Position numbers and translations under genes: made by a program. Below are positions 5,617 to 8,817 of a DNA stretch of 8,817 bases, piece by piece. The notes under the pieces were generated by a model. That model searched no databases. It saw nothing but the letters and a program-made list of their open reading frames with translations, and had not been told where the DNA came from. Source of the DNA: Pseudomonadota bacterium (lineage in GTDB: Bacteria; Pseudomonadota; Gammaproteobacteria; Xanthomonadales; Xanthomonadaceae); NCBI GenBank assembly GCA_023439425.1, contig JAEXNZ010000103.1, forward strand, positions 1 to 8,817, in the 5' to 3' direction. Position 1 is the first letter of the stretch. The number at the start of each line of letters is the position of its first letter.

Positions 5617-8406
5617 ATGACCCATTATCCCCGACTGATTGCCGCCAGCGCCTTGTCGCTGGCCCTGCTGGCCACCCCATTGTTCTCCTTGGCGCAAAGC
5701 AGCGATGCCCCTGCGCAGGCCGCCGAGCCGCTGGGCCGGGCGCTCTCGCGTTTTGCCGGCCAGCATGGGGTGGCACTGGCCTTCGATCCGGCGCTCACTG
5801 CCGGACGCCAGGCCCCGCCGATGACTGGCGCACCCTCGCTCGATGAAGGGTTGCAGCAGCTGTTGAATGGCAGCGGCCTGCGTGCCGTACGCCGTGCCGA
5901 TGGCAGCTACACGCTGCAGCGGAGTGCCGCCCCTACAAGCACCGGCAGCCGCATGCCGGCGCTGAAGGTGGGCGGTGGCAGTGTGCCCACCTTCCGCTAT
6001 GCCGAAGGCATCGCTCTGACGGCTGACTACATCCAGTCGCAGGTGAAGGGGGATGGCGACCTGGCCACGTTGCTGCGCATCAACCCCGCCGTGCAGTTCA
6101 GCGAGACCACCCGCTCGGCGCGCAATGGCGGCGAGATCCGCCCGGGCGAGTTCTCCATCAATGGCGCGCCGTACTATCAGAACCTGCTGATGCTCGATGG
6201 TGCCGGCTTCAACAATGACCTGGACCCGGCCAGCGCCATCGTACCGGGGGTGATCCGTGCCAATGAGCCGGCCGACGTCCCCTCCAACGCGCAGGGCATC
6301 GCGCTTGACACCGATCTTATTGAAACCCTGGCGGTGTATGACAGCAATGTGCCCGCCGCGTACGGCGGGTTCACCGGCGGCGTGGTCGACGCGACCAGCC
6401 GCAAGGCGGGCGACGCATTGTCGGGCAAGGTCTGGTTCCGCATGCAGCGCTCGGCCTGGGATGAACTGATCATGCATCCGGGCCAGCAGGACAGCTTCGC
6501 CGAATCAGCCACCTACGCCTATCAGCCGGAGTACGACAAGTACAAGCTGGGTGCCCGCCTGGAGGGCCGTACCCGCGGTGGCCTCGGCATCATCGGCACC
6601 GTGACCCGCACACGCTCTGAGATTCCATTGCGTGCGTATACCGCGGGACGGGTCAGCAGCAACGACGATTTCAAACGCACCCAGACCCGCGAGAACACCG
6701 CCGCCAGCCTCGCAGTGGACTGGGACAACGGGGCCGGCGTCAGCCTCGGCGGCAATGTCACCTATGCGCCCACCAACGACCGCTATTTCATCGCCGGAAG
6801 CCGCGACGCCTGGTTCGACATCAAGAGCGGGGGCCCGCTGGTGAGCCTGCGCGCGCGTATCGAACACACTGCATGGACCTTCAACAACACGCTCAGCTAC
6901 AGCGATGTGGAGACCTCGCGACGCGGCGAGGCGGCCTACCTGCGCAACTGGGCGCGGTCGGAAGCGTTCGACTGGGGCGTCAGTTCCAGCAGCATCGAGG
7001 GCAGCTGGGGCAACATCGACCAGCATGACCGCAAGATCGGCTACCGTTTCAGTGCCGACCGCGAGGTCTTCAGCCTCGGCCGCAGCGAACACCGCCTGCA
7101 GTTTGGTGCCGGCGTGCAGCGTCGCGATGCCTATTACGAGCGTCTGAACGACCACTACAACTACCAGAACCCCAAGGCAGCCACCAGCTGCCTGCTGCGC
7201 ACCGGCGTGGTGGACGAGGCAAGCTGCTCGCTGTCGCCAGTGTTCACCAGCACCAGCGGCGGCCTGCGCGCAGGCCAAGGCCAGTACTTCACCCGTTTGA
7301 TGCTGTATCACGCAGGATCGTTCGAGGTCTCTGGTACCGAACTGGAAGCCTGGGTGCAGGACGACATCCGCATCGGCGACCTCAGCGTTCGCCCCGGCCT
7401 GCGCCTGGACCGCAACTCGATCTGGAAGGACACCTCGCTGTCGCAGCGTCTGGCACTGTCCTGGGACGTCGGCGGTAGCGGCCGCACTGTCATCAGCAGC
7501 GGCTACAACCGCTACTACGGCCGCAACTTCTTTGCCTACCTGATGCGTGAAGGGCGCGAACACCTGCAGGAGACCCGCAACCGCACCAGCAGCGCCACCC
7601 CGTGGGAAGACGTGTCCGGCACCCGCAACACCACCGCCAACCGCGTGACCGATGTGGATACCCCTTACACCAACGAGTGGACGCTGGGCCTGCAGCAGTC
7701 ACTGGGCGGGCTGGACGTCAACCTGAAGTACGTCAATCGCGCCAATCACCGCGAAGTGGTGCGCAAGCTGGTGGAAGAAACCTACGATCGCGGCGTCTAC
7801 AACCAGCGCCTGTACGAATACACCAATCTCGGCCGCAGCAGCAGCCAGATCTACACGCTGTCGATTGCACCCTCGCAGCCCTGGCAGTGGGGCGGCACCC
7901 GCACCCAGGCGCAGTTGGCCTTCGACCACACGGACATCGAGCGCAACTACAACGACTATGAAGCCGATCTCGACGACAGCGACTACTTCTACGAGCCGAT
8001 CAGCTTCAAGGGCCAGATCACCACGCGGCTGAGGTTGCCCGCGCAGGACTACAACCGCCCATGGTCGGCGCGCCTGTCCACCACCACCACCTTGCCGTGG
8101 GGTCTGTCATGGAGCAACTTCCTGCGCTATCGCGCCGGCTTCCGCACCGTTGACGAGAGCAGCGAGACGGTACTGCACGAAGGCCAACCGGTGCCGGTGT
8201 ACAAGGAGACCCGCAATCCAGGCGGCTGGACCTGGGACACCACGCTGGAGTACGCATTCGCCCTGCCGCACGCACAGGAAGCCTACGTGCGCGTGGAAGC
8301 GCAGAACGTGCTCAATCGTGCCAACCGGCTGGTGGGCACCACGGCAGGCAGCACGTTCTACGAGCCAGGCCGCAGCTACTGGCTGGAACTGGGTTACCGG
8401 TTCTGA
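5617..8406 (+). CDS. TonB-dependent outer-membrane receptor/transducer with STN domain (FecA-like)
   Basis: This 929-residue outer-membrane transporter is longer than FecA (about 774). It imports a metal chelate or similar ligand using TonB energy and signals to FecR. Signal peptide: residues 1-26, cut likely after SLA. The STN signalling domain at about 37-101 (EPLGRALSRFAGQHGVALAF...LDEGLQQLLNGSGL...YTLQ) marks it as a transducer. A possible TonB box, ALKV, is at 115-118, which is weak. The plug (about 125-262) contains LLMLDGAGFNND and ends VYDSNVPAAYGGFTGGVVDATSRK. The remainder is a 22-strand type beta-barrel rich in alternating aromatic strands and ends SYWLELGYRF, with the terminal Phe needed for outer-membrane insertion. 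Loops include a cysteine pair (C525, C537) and an acidic-aromatic stretch (about 777-794). The ATG at 5617 is required to give the signal peptide; no other start lies between the preceding stop and it. The ligand cannot be read from the sequence; siderophore, heme or copper chelate are all possible. Confidence 0.95.
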   Translation: MTHYPRLIAASALSLALLATPLFSLAQSSDAPAQAAEPLGRALSRFAGQHGVALAFDPALTAGRQAPPMTGAPSLDEGLQQLLNGSGLRAVRRADGSYTLQRSAAPTSTGSRMPALKVGGGSVPTFRYAEGIALTADYIQSQVKGDGDLATLLRINPAVQFSETTRSARNGGEIRPGEFSINGAPYYQNLLMLDGAGFNNDLDPASAIVPGVIRANEPADVPSNAQGIALDTDLIETLAVYDSNVPAAYGGFTGGVVDATSRKAGDALSGKVWFRMQRSAWDELIMHPGQQDSFAESATYAYQPEYDKYKLGARLEGRTRGGLGIIGTVTRTRSEIPLRAYTAGRVSSNDDFKRTQTRENTAASLAVDWDNGAGVSLGGNVTYAPTNDRYFIAGSRDAWFDIKSGGPLVSLRARIEHTAWTFNNTLSYSDVETSRRGEAAYLRNWARSEAFDWGVSSSSIEGSWGNIDQHDRKIGYRFSADREVFSLGRSEHRLQFGAGVQRRDAYYERLNDHYNYQNPKAATSCLLRTGVVDEASCSLSPVFTSTSGGLRAGQGQYFTRLMLYHAGSFEVSGTELEAWVQDDIRIGDLSVRPGLRLDRNSIWKDTSLSQRLALSWDVGGSGRTVISSGYNRYYGRNFFAYLMREGREHLQETRNRTSSATPWEDVSGTRNTTANRVTDVDTPYTNEWTLGLQQSLGGLDVNLKYVNRANHREVVRKLVEETYDRGVYNQRLYEYTNLGRSSSQIYTLSIAPSQPWQWGGTRTQAQLAFDHTDIERNYNDYEADLDDSDYFYEPISFKGQITTRLRLPAQDYNRPWSARLSTTTTLPWGLSWSNFLRYRAGFRTVDESSETVLHEGQPVPVYKETRNPGGWTWDTTLEYAFALPHAQEAYVRVEAQNVLNRANRLVGTTAGSTFYEPGRSYWLELGYRF

Positions 8407-8408
8407 GC

Positions 8409-8817
8409 GTGGGTCGCGCGCGTACCCGCTGGTCCGGCCTGCTGCTGTGCCTGCTGCTGGGCGGCACGCTGCCCGCCGATGCCCGCCGTGACGCCTCGCA
8501 GGGGGCATTGTCGGCATGTCGTGCCGCCCTGCTGACGGGCGCTACACCAGAGCCGACCTGCCTGCGCCGGCTGTACGCACAGCCGGTGTCTGCGTGGCCC
8601 GCGCCCCGCGTCGATACCGCCGTGGCATGGCAGGAGATGTCCGTGCTGCCCTCAGTGGTGCATCCGGCTGACAACCCCTCCTCGCCTACGAAGGTCGCGC
8701 TGGGGCAACGCTTGTTCAATGACCCGGCGCTGTCGCGCTCGGGGCAGATTGCCTGCGCGAGCTGCCATGAGCGCGATCTTGCGTTTGCCGATGGCCGCCG
8801 GGTGTCGTTCGGCCATG
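8409..8817 (+). CDS. MauG/CcpA-type di-heme cytochrome c peroxidase, 3'-truncated
   Basis: This gene begins with GTG two bases after the receptor stop codon and continues past the right edge; 136 residues are visible. The start is chosen because it gives a good Sec signal peptide (MGRARTRW, then a Leu-rich core, cut near ADA at 23-25), and no in-frame ATG occurs until codon 77, inside the mature region. There is no clear Shine-Dalgarno, so translation is probably coupled to the receptor gene (TGAgcGTG). Residues 93-136 match the start of the di-heme peroxidase fold: KVALGQRLFNDPALSRSGQIACASCH..., with the first heme-binding CASCH at 116-120 (bases 8754-8768), then FADGRRVSFGH. The second heme motif would lie outside. 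Family members reduce hydrogen peroxide or oxidise protein side chains in the periplasm. The N-terminal stretch between signal peptide and peroxidase core is about 70 residues and contains two extra cysteines (37 and 51). I cannot separate CcpA, MauG and MbnH-like subfamilies from this fragment. Confidence 0.88.
   Translation, partial: MGRARTRWSGLLLCLLLGGTLPADARRDASQGALSACRAALLTGATPEPTCLRRLYAQPVSAWPAPRVDTAVAWQEMSVLPSVVHPADNPSSPTKVALGQRLFNDPALSRSGQIACASCHERDLAFADGRRVSFGH

Noticed and set aside
4570..6477. Long open frame of 635 codons on the minus strand
   Set aside because: It lies antisense to the FecR and receptor genes, shows no family motifs, and is what GC-rich codon bias produces opposite a real gene.
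6505..7563. Open frame of 352 codons on the minus strand opposite the receptor gene
   Set aside because: It has Ala/Val/Gly-rich shadow composition and no domain; the receptor reading is unambiguous.

Overview
The window looks like chromosome from a high-GC gammaproteobacterium of the Xanthomonadaceae, most likely Stenotrophomonas. The main pointer is a cluster of three short GTAG-headed hairpin repeats at 1273-1348 that match the SMAG (REP-type) elements known from Stenotrophomonas maltophilia. The G+C-rich codon use is even across the window, and I see no insertion sequence, integrase, tRNA, rRNA or CRISPR array.

Layout: (1) 1-1251, rightward, the C-terminal catalytic part of an M13 (neprilysin/PepO-type) zinc metallopeptidase whose start lies outside the window. 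(2) 1252-1354, a convergent intergenic gap with an imperfect tandem duplication of the peptidase gene end, a small GC hairpin and the three SMAG hairpins, which probably end transcription from both sides. (3) 1355-3940, leftward, a complete clpB disaggregase gene with a conserved internal start codon. (4) 3941-4106, a divergent control region with a heat-shock (sigma-32) promoter facing clpB and a Fur box facing the next operon. (5) 4107-8817, a rightward operon: a FecI-type ECF sigma factor, an overlapping FecR-type anti-sigma regulator, a 929-residue TonB-dependent outer-membrane transducer with an STN signalling domain, and, two bases later, the start of a MauG/CcpA-type di-heme peroxidase that runs off the right edge.

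The last operon is a cell-surface signalling system. Ligand bound by the receptor would be sensed by the periplasmic part of FecR through the receptor's STN domain, which frees the sigma factor to transcribe the receptor. The Fur box implies induction under iron limitation. The linked di-heme enzyme is the unusual part: sigma/anti-sigma/TonB transporter/di-heme peroxidase sets resemble in outline the accessory genes of methanobactin (copper) loci, so the cargo could be an iron or another metal chelate. The sequence here does not reveal the substrate.
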